From the NCBI GenBank assembly GCA_963969595.1, contig OZ018410.1:42637413-42701412 (forward strand): 64,000 bases of DNA, written 5' to 3'. Made by a program: the position numbers and the translations under genes. The stretch's first letter is position 1, and the number at the start of each line of letters is the position of its first letter. Source of the stretch: Neckera pumila (Eukaryota; Streptophyta; Bryopsida; Hypnales; Neckeraceae). The notes beneath the pieces were generated by a model. The model was not told the origin of the DNA. It made no database searches and worked only from the letters and a program-made list of their open reading frames with translations. Shown here piece after piece: positions 22,701-35,035 of the stretch.

Positions 22701-24201
22701 ACATAGGTTACAGAATGGAGGGTACACTATGGCAACTCCAATGGCTTTAAAACTAGAAATGTGTTTTTCGTGCACATTGTATACATAAAAAAATTATTAC
22801 TGAAATGACCCTTTTAAAATATGTTTTGTAATGCTTTTTTATAAAATTAAAAACATAAAAATTAATTTATAAAAACTTTAATGAATATATAAGCTATGAC
22901 TTCTCTAAAAAAGCTGAAAAAAATTTCATTACAAAGATTTAGGGGTTTAAAAAGTTGTTTAAAATTAACTTCCAATTGGAATTTGAAAGTGAATGAAATT
23001 ATAAATAAATAGGAAAATGTATAAAAGGTGAATTTTCTTACATTTGGCCCTTATAATATTACATTATTTGTAAATCCATGTTTTTGAAAAATCTAAGTGT
23101 AGAGTCAAAGTGCCAAAAATGTTGTTTGAATTTTTTGTTTTAATTATATGAATAAGACTATAAAATTATTTTAAAGTTTTGATTTGAATAGAATGTTTCA
23201 TATTTTATCAAATAAAATTGAATGAGTTTTTATACTGAATTATGAAAGTAAGTTTGATTTCTTAGTGCATTTATATATTCTAATAATTCTGACTCACTAT
23301 TAGTGAACTCTATTTGGTAGCTTATCTAATTGAAAAAATTACCAAATTTGGGGATAATATTTAGAAATCAATACCTAAATGTGAAAACCAAAAGGAATAA
23401 ACATTTTATATAGCTTGTAATTCATAGAGGAGTGTCAAAGTTCCAAAATTGTCAACTTGAAACTTCATTTTGAAGTACCAGTAGCTTGAAAACACCCAAT
23501 GATTGGACAAAAGAGTAGATACACAATCAATACTTTGCTTGTTCTTAATCTTATTCTCAATTTTGCCTTCACAATAAAATAATATTTTCAATTCTAAAGT
23601 TATTGAGAAATTGTATAAAAATTTAAAACATGTTCGTTGGTTGTATCTTTTGGACAAAGATTTTTAAATTGACTTGGTTTCTGAATCCAAGTTTCCAAAT
23701 CCTATTCACAACCGCATTCACACTACACAATGCTATTAGGGTTTAGTTGGAGTAGAGAAGTGGGGTTCAACTAATCAATAAATTAATATTGTTATTTACG
23801 TAGGACAGAGTCTCATGGTTACATTGTTCTTGTTTTCTTTTACTCTAATCTCAATTCTTGTTGGAACTTTTGTTGAAATTAAGGATCAATATTTGTACAA
23901 AAAAAATTTAAATGGTTTTTGAGCTTATGAACTTATGTTTGTAAGTTAACAATATATTGTATCATATCTAATGTTAGGGTTATCATTCCTCACAAAATGA
24001 TTAACTATAGTCGCAATATGTTATTCAACAAATGTCTAAATATTTATTTTTTCCCATACAAAAAAAATGATTAAAAAACGATTCCCAAAATTCCTGATGT
24101 CTATTTTCAAAAGTATATCTGCCAACATTGGCCACTAGATACAAGGGGAGTGCTAGCATATAAGTATAGAATTTGTGAACCCATGAGCCTAGGAGTCTAT
24201 A
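22701..24201. other. AT-rich intergenic DNA
   Basis: No gene or bounded element was recognised. Open frames are short and AT-driven. Confidence 0.5.
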
Positions 24202-24482
24202 CATTAGAGGGGTTTCGGGGGCCTTGAACAACGGTACGGGCGTGTTAGATTTTTAAAAAATAAAAAATAAAAAATCCTTATTTAAAAGAATAAAAATAAA
24301 AAAATTGCTTAAGCCTTAAAATAATCATTTTAAGGCTTAAGCAATTTTTTTATTTTTATTTTTTTCAAAAATGACATGGCAATTGCTATGCCACGTTAGC
24401 CAGCTGCTGCAGCTGCGTTCCCGTAATCTGGGAACGCAAGGAAACTCGCAATCTCCCAACACCCCAAAAATCTCCTCTAATG
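24202..24482 (+). mobile_element. CATTAGA-family MITE, copy 2 (281 bp)
   Basis: The ends CATTAGAGGGGTTTCGGGGG and inverted TCTCCTCTAATG bound the family modules, including TGACATGGCAATTGCTATGC, GCCAGCTGCTGCAGCT and a CGTTCCCGTAATCTGGGAACG hairpin. An extra internal palindrome (AAATTGCTTAAGCCTTAAAA and its complement) fills the A/T tract. Confidence 0.75.
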
Positions 24483-24518
24483 TTAAAAACACCTTCTATG
24501 ATTATAGGTGTCTATGTT

Positions 24519-25588
24519 GGGTAAATGCAAGAAACACTTAACGTGGTATGTCACACTTTAGTTTTTTTATTTTGTTTTGGCCATAACTTTTGTATTTTAG
24601 CTCCAAATGACTCAAAATTTACAATGAAAATACTCATAACTATTATATACTTTACATAATTTTTAAGTATTTTTCAAAAATTCTTACTATTTTTAAACAA
24701 CCCCAAAAATTTCTCACAATGGGTGATTTAGGGATTTTTAGCACTAACTGGAACCCAAAAAAACGAATTCTGAGCTGAAATTTTGAGAGGATGGTCTCTT
24801 AGTAAACTAATAGCAACTATCCAAAGGAATTTTAAAAATACCTATTTTTATGTGGTGTAGAGGTCCACAAAGAGAGCTTCTTTCTACATTTTTTTTCAAA
24901 GATATGAAACAAGATTATGGTGAGTTTCTTGGTCAAATCTCATCACCAAAAAGTCTTGTCCAATAATCAATTTTTATGTATTTTTTACAAATTAGAATTT
25001 TAGAAATGGTATTTTCTTCATGCGAATTCTATGTGAATTCTATGTCCAAAAGTCGAGTGAAGAATATACCACTTCTAACATTTTAATTTCTAAAAAATAG
25101 GATTATTTTTTTTTAAATTATATAAATTTGAATACTTGAGAAGACTTTTTGGTGATAAGATTTGACCAAAAAATTCACCAAAATATTGTTTTGTATCTTT
25201 GGAAAAAAATGTAGAAAGAAGCTCAATTTGTGGACCTCTATACCACATAAAAATAAGTATTTTTAAATTTCCTTTGGATTGTAGCTATCAATCTATTAAG
25301 AGGCCATCCTCTCAAAAGTTTAGCTCAAAGTTCGTTTTTTTGCGCTTAAATGGTGCTAAAACCTCCTAAATCAGCCATTGTGAGAAATTTTTGGGGTTGT
25401 TTAAAAGTAGTAAAGTATTTTTGAAAAATCCTCAAAAATCAGGTAAAGTATATAATGGTTATAAGTAGCTTTCCTGTAAATTTTGAGTCATTTGGACCTA
25501 AAACATAGAAGTTATAGCCAAAACAAATATCAAAAACTAGGGTGTGACAAAACACAACAAAAAGTACAAGTGTTTCTTGCAATCACCC
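24519..25588. mobile_element. Foldback-family element, copy 3: 1.07-kb hairpin
   Basis: The terminal repeats GGGTAAATGCAAGAAACACT and AGTGTTTCTTGCAATCACCC (same family, inverted) continue as complementary arms for nearly 530 bp each, up to a centre near 25050. Paired segments include TGTGGTGTAGAGGTCCAC with GTGGACCTCTATACCACA and GAGGATGGTCTCTTAG with its complement. It is non-coding. Read-through would give one long double-stranded RNA. Confidence 0.8.
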
Positions 25589-27068
25589 ATATTATAGATT
25601 CTTTCCATCTTCTGATGTACCTATGTTATAAATATATATGTTATTACTACCTTCAAATGGTTGTAGGTACATACTTACAACTAGTACCATAAGAAACCTG
25701 TGTTTTTTCAGACATTTGAAATCAGACATGTGGACATTGTGGGTGATGTCTATGCCTATCAACGTAGATGTCCAAAAAATTGCATCAAGATTGACATGGC
25801 AAAAACATCCAAAATCACATCTTGATATTTCAATGTTTTTTAGCTAACATTTAAAGAGATATGGATTTTGAGCCTGCTAAAATATTGCCATATAGTTTTC
25901 TCTTTAGCACCATGCTAGCAAAGAGAGCCATGTGGGAATTTTTTCATCTGGACCATCCATGATATAGTACCTGACGTGGTGGCAGAAAAAGTGATGTGGT
26001 AATTAGCGAGGATGACATGGTATGCCTAGTCAACATTTTGGCATTGTTTGAAAATTTTAATACTGTTTTTTGAGATGTCAATTTAGACGTCTAGACATTT
26101 TTTGATACATCTATTGGTGAATACTATATTTATAGAGCAAGGTCAATGGAAAAATGATTATTTAAAAGAAAGTCAAAAAAATAAAGAAAATGAACAAGAA
26201 AAATTGTCAAATTCAATACAAATTAAAGAAAAATTACCATTTACCTTCAAGAATTTTTTTGATGGTAAAGTGAAGGAATTACTTCATTGGCAAATAGTGA
26301 AAAAGAAGGGTACTAGAGATGACGTTTTTGAAATTTACTATCAATCATGAATCCTTGAACGATATGGAATAATTTGAAGATGAGAGCTTGATTGCCGGAC
26401 ATTTGCATGTTCTTTCAAACATTTGGACGTTGTTTCAAAAAATTTACCTTGAACACAATTGTTGTTTTATATATACAACCCGCAAATGGTTGTTTGACTT
26501 TCTACCACCCTACTTCTATAAAGAATGTATCTTTTTGTCTATGGTCTACATCTATGCATTTTCCTTTTTCTGAAAAGCATGCCACGTGTTTGCCCTTCTC
26601 CTATATTTTTCACATCTAGTTATTGTTTTATCGCAGTTTACAATAACTTTTACAGACTTATCTACAGGAAAAACGGGTTTGCTTGCTGACGTGACAATAT
26701 TATTCATTTCTTGGATGTTCCAAAAAACATATTTGTATTTGTGTTTATGTCAAATAAAACATCAACATCAATAATAGCATCGACTTGTTTTTATAGTAAT
26801 CTGCCAACGTTCTATGCAACATCCATGAAATCTACCTTTTAGGACCATCCTCATTCTGACCTCTTGATGTTTCCCAAAACATCTTTGTCCATGATTAGAC
26901 ATCTAGAAAATACGAGGTTGTTATAGTGTAGGTTCAAGGCTCATTGACTCATATCTTTGCACTCAAGCACAAGCATTGTTGCCGGTCACAATATACTATT
27001 TCCATCACTTTACGCAATTGTTTCTACACAAAGGTTTGATGATCTTCTAAGGTGCTTGTGTTCGTAAC
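25589..27068. other. AT-rich intergenic DNA
   Basis: Short open frames only. A motif like GACATTTG recurs a few times without forming a clear array. No gene was recognised. Confidence 0.4.
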
Positions 27069-27312
27069 GGTGCTAATATGTGAGCCCAAGAATGCGAGCT
27101 TGTGAGCATTGAGCCTACAATATAGGTACCTATAATATAAATACCACACACTATAGAAGACCGTGTATGTATCATAAACACCTATACTATGGGTATTTGT
27201 AACAAATATACTCTATAATCATAGACGGTTTCTATGGTGTATACACCTATAACATAGATGTGTAGTATTCTAGGCTCATAGGCTCACTCTTCTATGCTCA
27301 CATAATAGCAAC
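27069..27312. mobile_element. Palindromic MITE (244 bp)
   Basis: The left end GGTGCTAATATGTGAGCCC is inverted at the right (GCTCACATAATAGCAACC). The interior, rich in CTATAATATA and GTATACACCTATA, is also largely self-complementary. No target duplication is clear. The DNA to 27809 holds nothing recognised. Confidence 0.6.
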
Positions 27313-27809
27313 CCTCCTTGTGTTGGGAGAGGTCAGCAAATGCAATCTCTATGGGTCATTCTCACATTGGATCCATGTATGCAACATGTCCTATTAATAA
27401 TAAACTTTCATATGAAAACGATAGAAACGAACATTTGGAATGTCAAAAGTACAACTTCCAAACATTTTAAAATGTTGTACAAAATTTCAAACGTGAAATG
27501 TTCAGCCACTTATTTCCATCATCTACAAGAAGTCAGTCATTTTGTACCTCACTCAGAATATTGGTTCCTAACAGTTGTAGCATTCTCTACTACAAAGTTT
27601 GCTTTAAACTTTACGCTAAGTAAAGAAAAATAAAAAATCAGTGCATTAATGCCTACAAGGGGTAACAAGTCAATCCTTTATTGGTGAGTACTTAAGTATC
27701 ATTAGATACATAAAAAGGTGGTTGTGGATTGTTAATAGGATGTTTATGACCCCACTCTGTTGGCGGTTTTGTAATTTCAAGACACACCACTTCAAAAATT
27801 CACATAAAC

Positions 27810-28041
27810 TAGGGGAGACAACCCATTCCCGATCAACGACCCATTTCCGATCACTTCAGGAAATACAGGCAGTCAGGCATGTAAGAGGATGGTTTCTTTG
27901 GTGGAAAATTTTCTTGTGTGCAACAATAGTGTTTGGACCCTTTCTAGAGTTTTTAGATATTTGGGTATCAAAAAGAAGTTGCTATGATGAGTTCCAAATT
28001 CTGTAATTCCTTAAGTGATCGAGAATGGGTTGCCTCCCCTA
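27810..28041. mobile_element. MITE with 26-bp TIRs (TAGGGGAGACAACCCATTC)
   Basis: TAGGGGAGACAACCCATTCC at the left and the complement of TAGGGGAGGCAACCCATTCT at the right continue into ..GATCA on both sides. If the terminal TA is the target duplication, a Tc1/mariner-type origin is likely. The interior has no homology to other elements in the window. Confidence 0.65.
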
Positions 28042-29760
28042 CAATTTTAATTGGAAAATTATAATTCCACTTGGGGTTTGATTTGTGAAACAAGCGCACA
28101 CCTCTAAATAACATGTGCCCTCTTGGAGTTGCCCCAAGATATTCAAATTGCTAGTTTGCATGGTAACAGGCTTGTGTACCTTCTGGAAGGCCCTTCAGTT
28201 TCATGAGTAACCCAACTGCGTGGGCAGAGTCCAAGGGAATTAAACCTGTCCAAGGGAATTAAAACCTGTCCAAGCTCAGATTGCAATCAGTCAGCAGCTT
28301 GCAGTTGAGTTCGCAGTGATGGAATAGGGCTGACTCTTTTGGATTGCGATTGCGCGAGTTGCTCTCCCTGTAAGCTTAAGATCGATCGAGAGGGCACCAG
28401 GGCAGTCTGCAGCAGTATGCACAGTTCTCAAGCACATGTAAAAGCTAGGATTTTCAATGATGATCGCAAGTTAAGGAGCCATGGCAGAAATCAGTCAGAC
28501 GGAACTTCTGACTTGGAGTAAATTTGTCATGGATCAGCAGCAGGCATCGACTTCCACAGACTGGGTTGTGGCAGTGGGACTGAACTCATGGCACGTGCTA
28601 TGACTAGTAAGTTGCAACAGCAGCAGCCGCAGCATCCACAGGCGTACGTTCCACAGTTCCACTTCCGGCACCACCGTCTGCATGCAGTCCAAAGTTTGGT
28701 CGGCTTTCAGCAATGAAATTGGATAATGGTCTAGAGATTGTGTGTCATTCTGAGAAAAAAGTTCAGGAGCAAGGATCGATGTTGGTACGTTACATTCTTC
28801 GCAGCTAGAAGTGTCTTTTTCTTGCTCGTTACTTTTACAGGGCTTGGATCTGTCACAAGAATTACTGATGGAGCCTGCCTCCTCCACGCAATGCGAGAGC
28901 CTCTGTTTGTATATATACTACCGTATTGAGTACGTACGTAAGCAGTGCGCGCTTGCATCGATCCTGTCGGCACAATTTCACTGCATCCTTCAGGGTTGGG
29001 TCGAGTTTCACTCGGGGATATCGGATGCACTGGATGCGCCATGGCAGTTGCTTGCGGTGCGTAATCTCTTGGACTTAATGCCCTTCACCATTGTTTTTGA
29101 ACTAAGGAATTTTGTTCCTTACGGCGTGGTGACACCATGGGGTTCCTGCATTATCGATTGGGCAAAAATAACTGAAGTACTCCGTGTTTATACGGCCTTG
29201 TACAAGTTTTTTGGAGACCTTTCAAGAGGAGTACCCGTACTAGCTGGTAATAAGAGGATACATGTGAAATCCCGAAAAAGGAAATGAAGGAATTCTGTGT
29301 GTTTTTAAACTTGTAGGGGAAAAAACTTGACCCTCACTCGTGTCCGTTGCAGACGGAGCCTGTCTTCCAGGGTGTTGTACGAGTCTCTAAGAGATTGTTT
29401 CGGTGTCGGCTGTACGTACAATAAGAGACCCATCATCCCCGTGGTAACATGTGTGTGCACAGTGAGGATTCAGTGGCAGCCAGCACCAGGATCATGGGTT
29501 TGGTTCCATGGGAGCCTACCCTCACTGCCTATGTCAGAACCCTAATAAGTACATGGAACAGGACCGTGCTCTTCTCACATTTGCTGCCTTATGCGGACAC
29601 TGGCTGCACCCATCGCCATCCACAGCTCACAGAAATTACCTTGATCAAGTGTAAGTTATAATGTTCACTCGACAGTCTTCTCAGAGGTACGTACATTCAG
29701 TCACACCAAGGGAGAGAGAGAGAAGAAATATTAGCTGGTGAAGATTTCAAACGCAACGGA
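28042..29760. other. Higher-complexity island; possible unrecognised gene or pseudogene
   Basis: Composition is less AT-rich than the surroundings. There is a direct duplication (GTCCAAGGGAATTAAA, about 28230 and 28250), a CAG-rich stretch near 28610-28640, and an acceptor-like TTACTTTTACAG ending at 28840. That acceptor leads into a plus-strand open frame to 29287 which I do not recognise; its listed start would be GTG, so it could only be an internal exon. The frames around it contain stops. It may be a small gene with several exons, a decayed gene or a non-coding transcript. Confidence 0.3.
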
Positions 29761-30761
29761 AATTATTTCTTTGCACCAAATGGATGAATCTTCACCTTAA
29801 TCCAACGTGATTAAGAAAGTAAACCTTATTGATTGACACACAATCATAATCACACCCATAATTTTTACTAGGTTTTGAGTGATCCAACCCTAATCAACAC
29901 AAGGTTTAGATTTGAGTTGTCGTATAGTCTAATTTTGGTACTTGGAGAGACAAGAACAATGTAGGTATGCGAGTTTTTCAGTTTGCTGTTGACAGGAATT
30001 TCCAGTTAAGAATTGTTGGGTTGATCGACGATCCAAAGATTGGTATGAGTGCATTCCAAAAAACAGCTTCATGCTTCAACTTGTGGAATCTCAACAAGTG
30101 CCTTGCTTGACAACATTGAAAACTCAAAGACAATTTCAGAATTCAGGCAAGCTTCAGTGTAATTAGCTAGATCCAGTATAATACTTCAGGAGTAAGACTT
30201 TTAATAGTTAAGCATTTTTCATAGATGATCTGCAAGTCAGGTTTTCAGTAGTTGTGGCCATGCCTTCACTTCCTACAATTTTGATGTAAATGTGGGATTT
30301 TCATTCAAAGTTTAGCAATGAGAACACCAGTACTGTAGTACGTTATTAGGTCTGGAGTTTTAATAGCGAGATGAGTGCAGTGAAATGGGACACAGGACAC
30401 ACTTTCATGACAATTAATGGTGACTTTTAAGTTAAGCCATGATTGTGCTTGAGAGCATGATGTAAAAGCTGTAAACTAGGTCACCAATTTGTGCTGCACA
30501 AATAGCTCAAGCTTGTCTATAAATTCATAGATGCATCAGTTATTATCAAACAGCTCACAGAGCTTCATAATCCAGGGTGGCAATCCTCATTTGGGCCAAA
30601 GAAGGAGCTGGAATTCTGGAAATCCTGGAATGGAAAAGACGGATTACTAAGTTTGGCAGCTGTACAAGGCTCTGGATCTAAGAGCATGGATTGCCACCCT
30701 TGCAACGCTGAAACTTGGACCCCGCTCAAATTGCAGATCTACATTTGAAGAGCCCATCAAT
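29761..30761. other. Intergenic DNA with a small inverted repeat at 30574-30700
   Basis: AGGGTGGCAATCC at 30574 and its exact complement ending at 30700 bound 127 bp that could be a very short MITE. The rest has no recognised feature. Confidence 0.4.
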
Positions 30762-31419
30762 TTAACCCCTCAATGCCCAAGGCCTGTTTGGGGCTTCCTG
30801 GAATTTGCTCTAAATTGAACAAAATGTCAACATTTTGATAACTTGTATCAATTTTTTTTGAATTGTAACAGTACAAATTCAAACTGGACATGTTAGAGAT
30901 CTCGTAGGAAAAGAAAACACAACAATATGACTTATGGAATGAAAGATTATAATGTTTGACCATGAAGGTGCTAAAAGTGCAAAAATCTTTCAATCTTTCA
31001 ATCTTTCAATCTTCTTTACACAAGTTAAATCTAAAAAGTTGGTGATCAAAAAAATAAATTAGAGGACCTAACTTGTAGAACCCCAATCAATTTATGGCTT
31101 CTTAAAATCTACTCTACAATATTTTTAAATGAATTTTGAATGTAATTTTTTCTCGAGGATCTAGTGTATTTGAGGCTCATTTCCAAGAGCTCCCAACACT
31201 ACGGGAAGTCAAGATTGCAATGGATACCCTTGTACAAAAACTTGAATAGAAAAATCACTATCAATTATTCTCAAGATTAGATTTTTGGTGCTAAATTTAG
31301 ACTTCAAGAAGAACTTTCTGAAAATATAAACTATTTAAAATAGCAACTTGGTTAAGTTTTATTTAACTTCAAAGTTTTGCAAACACCAGATTTGGGTGCC
31401 TTGGGCATTTAGGGGTTAA
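30762..31419. mobile_element. TTAA-family element, copy C (658 bp)
   Basis: TTAA stands at both ends. The TIRs are CCCCTCAATGCCCAAGGC and, inverted, CCCCTAAATGCCCAAGGC. This variant (ATGCCCAAGG rather than AAGGACCAAGG) shares the terminus of the solo end at 19807. A run of four CTTTCAAT octamers lies near 30988-31015. It is non-coding. Confidence 0.7.
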
Positions 31420-32302
31420 AGTTCATAGTATTAGAGCATCCACACAAGCACTCTTCAAACTTGATAGTCTAAAAGTTTACATCTACCCTGCGTGAAGGTC
31501 ATATTTGGCGTGAAGGTCAAATTAAGTCATTTTTGTAAAAAAAATTGCCACATGTCATCTTGTAAATGGTGTGAAGGGATGTGGACCCTTGAGAATTTGA
31601 CGTGAAAATTCAATTTTGGCACCAAAGTGCCAAAATAGACCTTCACATACAATATTTTTTATTTTGAAGAGTCTTCAAAATCCTTATCCCTTGTTCATGC
31701 TCATAGAATGTGCCCATAAATAGTCAATTAATCAGTCGCCAAGTAAAATATAGGGTAAAGCGCCATAAGAATACTATAAGGGACTCATAGAATTTGTCAT
31801 CAAAAACTGGCACGTGTTAAACCAATGGCGTATGTCGGCGCGGGTGCTATTGTACATCAAATATGTCTCAAAAGTAGTAAATGATTTTTCACAAGTGGAA
31901 CATTAGATAAAGTTTAGTAAACATAAAATCATAGGACCATTGGTTGATATCGATAAGGGCTATAAAGAAGGCTATTTTCCAATTGCAAGCAACATTTACT
32001 ATTCATTTTTTTTTGGTATTATTAATTAATTTTATATTTCTTATTGTCAAAATATAATATCAAACAAATATAGGACCCTACCATGACCTCCTCAATGACC
32101 TCTCACTACAAAATAAGTAGTTTTTTAAAAAAGAGTATAAAAATATAATGTTAAACAATTGGGAGAGGTTTCCAAAAAAATACCAAAAATTATATTAAAA
32201 TTTTCACAATAGTATCAAAAATAGGCTCCAAAAATACTATTTAGTTTCTACAATAATAACATGCCAAAACACTCTAAATGGTAATAAATCTTACATGAAA
32301 CA
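31420..32302. other. AT-rich intergenic DNA
   Basis: No gene, RNA or bounded repeat was recognised. Confidence 0.4.
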
Positions 32303-33036
32303 TAGGGTTGTTGCATGAATGACCTTTCGTTTTTGTTCCATTTTGGCTAGTATTCCCAGTACTATGAGCTTTTGCATACAAATTTTTATAAATAAAATAA
32401 AATATGTATAAATAGTATGACACTAAAAATAGTATATCACCAAAATTTCAGACCAAAAAAAATCTAGGTCAAAAGTTATTCACAAAAAAGATGAGCTGAA
32501 ATTTTTAAGAAAATACATACTTTGATGTTTTAATTTGTAGAAAATATAGAAAAAAATTTAAAAAAATTTGAAAAATGACATTTGGAAAGACTTCATGATA
32601 ATGAGATTTCACCAAAAAAATAATGTTGAAACCATCTTTAGTGCTCAAAATTGCGTGTGCAAGGGAGCCCTCTTTGCATGGACATGGAGGATATAAAATA
32701 CAATAATTTTTAATGCCCCTTGGTAGAAACATGACTTCCTACTATGGGAATAGACCGTAGAAATTTCAGCTCCATATCATTAAATTTGGGGACTCCTTAT
32801 GTAGTAAAAACCCCTAAAACTCAAAACGTGACATATTAGTTTATATGATTTTTAAATATAAAATGATTTTTGAATTTTTTTGAAAAATATAAGATATGAT
32901 TAAATTCATAAGAAGAATCTCCAATAAAAATTTCAAGTTTATGCAAGTCATGATTCAAAACTTCTTGCAAAAGGAAGCTTCGGCACTTGCTTTTGTGACA
33001 ATGTTTCCGAGTACTGGTCTTTCTTGCAATCACCCT
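32303..33036. mobile_element. Foldback-family element, copy 4 (diverged)
   Basis: The right end CTTTCTTGCAATCACCCTA matches the family terminus. A weaker inverted counterpart, TAGGGTTGTTGCATGAA, lies at the left. The length (about 734 bp) fits copy 1, and fragments such as GATTTCACCAAAAAA resemble the arms of copy 3. Boundaries on the left are uncertain. Confidence 0.45.
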
Positions 33037-33549
33037 ATAGCAAGAATCACGTCAACACTTAGGCTACAAAATTAAATTTAGTGAGGAAACCTTCAAAGAA
33101 ACATACAAAGTTCTACAAACATCTTGAAATAATTGAAATAAATTTCAAATTTCAAATCTATGCATATTCTTGTATTGTGAATGATGAAAGTTAGAGTGAA
33201 AATTATGAATCAAGAAAAAAAATGAAATCCTCATACATACATTCCATCTTTCAATTGAGGTACTCCATCTCCTATGTGTGTATTTATAATGATACATAAA
33301 AAATATATATAAAATATTTCAAATTCAATCTTTATGAATGATGAAGTAAATTGGTTCAAATGTCTATGTCTCTAATTAACAATTTGTTATAGACAAGCAT
33401 ATTAAACTTATATAGTGAATGAATCTTCCAAATTAAAAGTGATTAAATGTGTTTTTTTAATCCTTTTTGCAAAACTAAAGTTTACCAAAACAAAAATCAT
33501 TATTAATTATTACCAATATAATTTGTGTAATATTTTTTTGGTTATAAGA

Positions 33550-33552
<3 letters not shown>

Positions 33553-33632
<80 letters not shown>
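33553..33632. repeat. (AT)40 microsatellite
   Basis: Eighty bases of uninterrupted AT dinucleotide. The surrounding 33037-34029 is AT-rich and otherwise empty. The Ile-Tyr open frame across it is an artefact of the repeat. Confidence 0.98.
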
Positions 33633-33635
<3 letters not shown>

Positions 33636-34029
33636 AATATTGAAGAATATCCAAAGTGTTAAAAAAAACTTGGATGTTGGTTTAAAAATTTAGACGTGTG
33701 TGAAAAATTAATTTAAATAAAAAATAAATACAGATTTATGTATTGCGTATATTCACTCTTGGATGCTCCAGTATGATTTTTCAATATCCTAAGATTATTT
33801 AAAGTGTGTGTAGTGCGTGTGTTTTTCACCCTCTATACACAAACATATCTCCACAAGGTTGTTAAATTTGGACATTTATAATTAATTCTTCAAAGGTTGA
33901 ATACCTATTTTAATGAATTATTGTGTATTCTCAAAAAGATCCTTTGTGGATACCGACCCTATTTTATTTTAGTAAGAAAAGAAATCCATTGCACCCAAAC
34001 AATGAGTTATAAAAGTTCAAAGGTACTAG

Positions 34030-34239
34030 CACTATAAGAGAATGGGGTGTTTTAAGTAAGTTTTTAAGTATAGTCCTTGACATAAGGTTTTAAGTAATGA
34101 CCTTTTAAGGCAATTTTCAGCAAAATTTACTAGAAAGACATGTATTTCTAGTAAAATTGCCTTAAAGGTCATTACCTAAAATCTTATGTGTAGGACTATA
34201 CTTAAAAACTCAATAAAAACACCCCATTCTCTTATAGTG
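34030..34239. mobile_element. CACTA-type MITE with 3-bp target duplication (210 bp)
   Basis: The element starts CACTATAAGAGAATGGGGTG and ends with the inverted form. TAG directly precedes (34027-34029) and follows (34240-34242) it, which is the 3-bp duplication expected for the CACTA (En/Spm) superfamily. The arms pair almost to the centre (GACCTTTTAAGGCAATTTT with its complement). No coding capacity. Confidence 0.8.
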
Positions 34240-35035
34240 TAGAAGTTTGTCATCTCTAACTATGAAGAGTAGGTTTGAAGCCTCATGGACTATAATTTGA
34301 TGGGTGGATAAGCAAATCACCTATCTTTGCAGTCAAGTACTCTTGGTGGGTAGATTTGGATGGAAAACTTAATTTTTAGAAATGAGCTACTGGTGTATAA
34401 ATGTAAACTTTTTAATGTTTTTTAATTTTTAATTTAAAATCTTTTTTATTTTATTTTAAAATTCTTATCGACTTGCATTTGGTGTATGTTGAAATTACTA
34501 CCGGAATCCTTTGAGATGAATTTCACATGATAAAAAAAATAACATTTCATATTAAGGTTATAAATATTGTGCTATCTAGCTTGCAACAACACCATATATT
34601 GAAAATGCGAGTTGCCAGAAATAATATTGTTTTGCAAATTATGAATTACAAATGCATAATTTCATCTATAACTTTGCGCACAGTTTGCATGTATTTAAGT
34701 AATTGTAATATATGTATGCTCATAATTATTTGAATAGTGTAATTTACACCGACAAATATTAACATTGGATGATAAAGTTGCCTCTTTGACAATTTGTTCA
34801 TTGTTCAAATTGTTCACACTCGATCTTTGAAGGTGTAAATAATTTGTTTGCATATTCTTACTACGCAAAATTGCATGAGATCTGAAATGTAGTTCAAAAA
34901 CTAGTTTATATTATTGTGGAAATGAAAGAAAATTCATTGCAAGAAAAATAGTACACAAGGGTGGCACAAGAGTATGCCTTCAAGAATATGAGTGAAAACT
35001 CTAACAGAGAACCAAGACAATAGGAGTTAACTTAC
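34240..35035. other. AT-rich intergenic DNA
   Basis: No recognised feature. Confidence 0.4.

Noticed and set aside
28534..28887. 117-codon minus-strand frame and the CAG-rich plus strand as a possible NF-Y-like factor
   Set aside because: The glutamine run is interrupted by stops in frame and no histone-fold motif follows. The minus frame has no recognisable feature.
33415..33693. 92-codon frame with a long Ile-Tyr repeat
   Set aside because: It is the translation of the (AT)40 microsatellite; no coding signal outside it.
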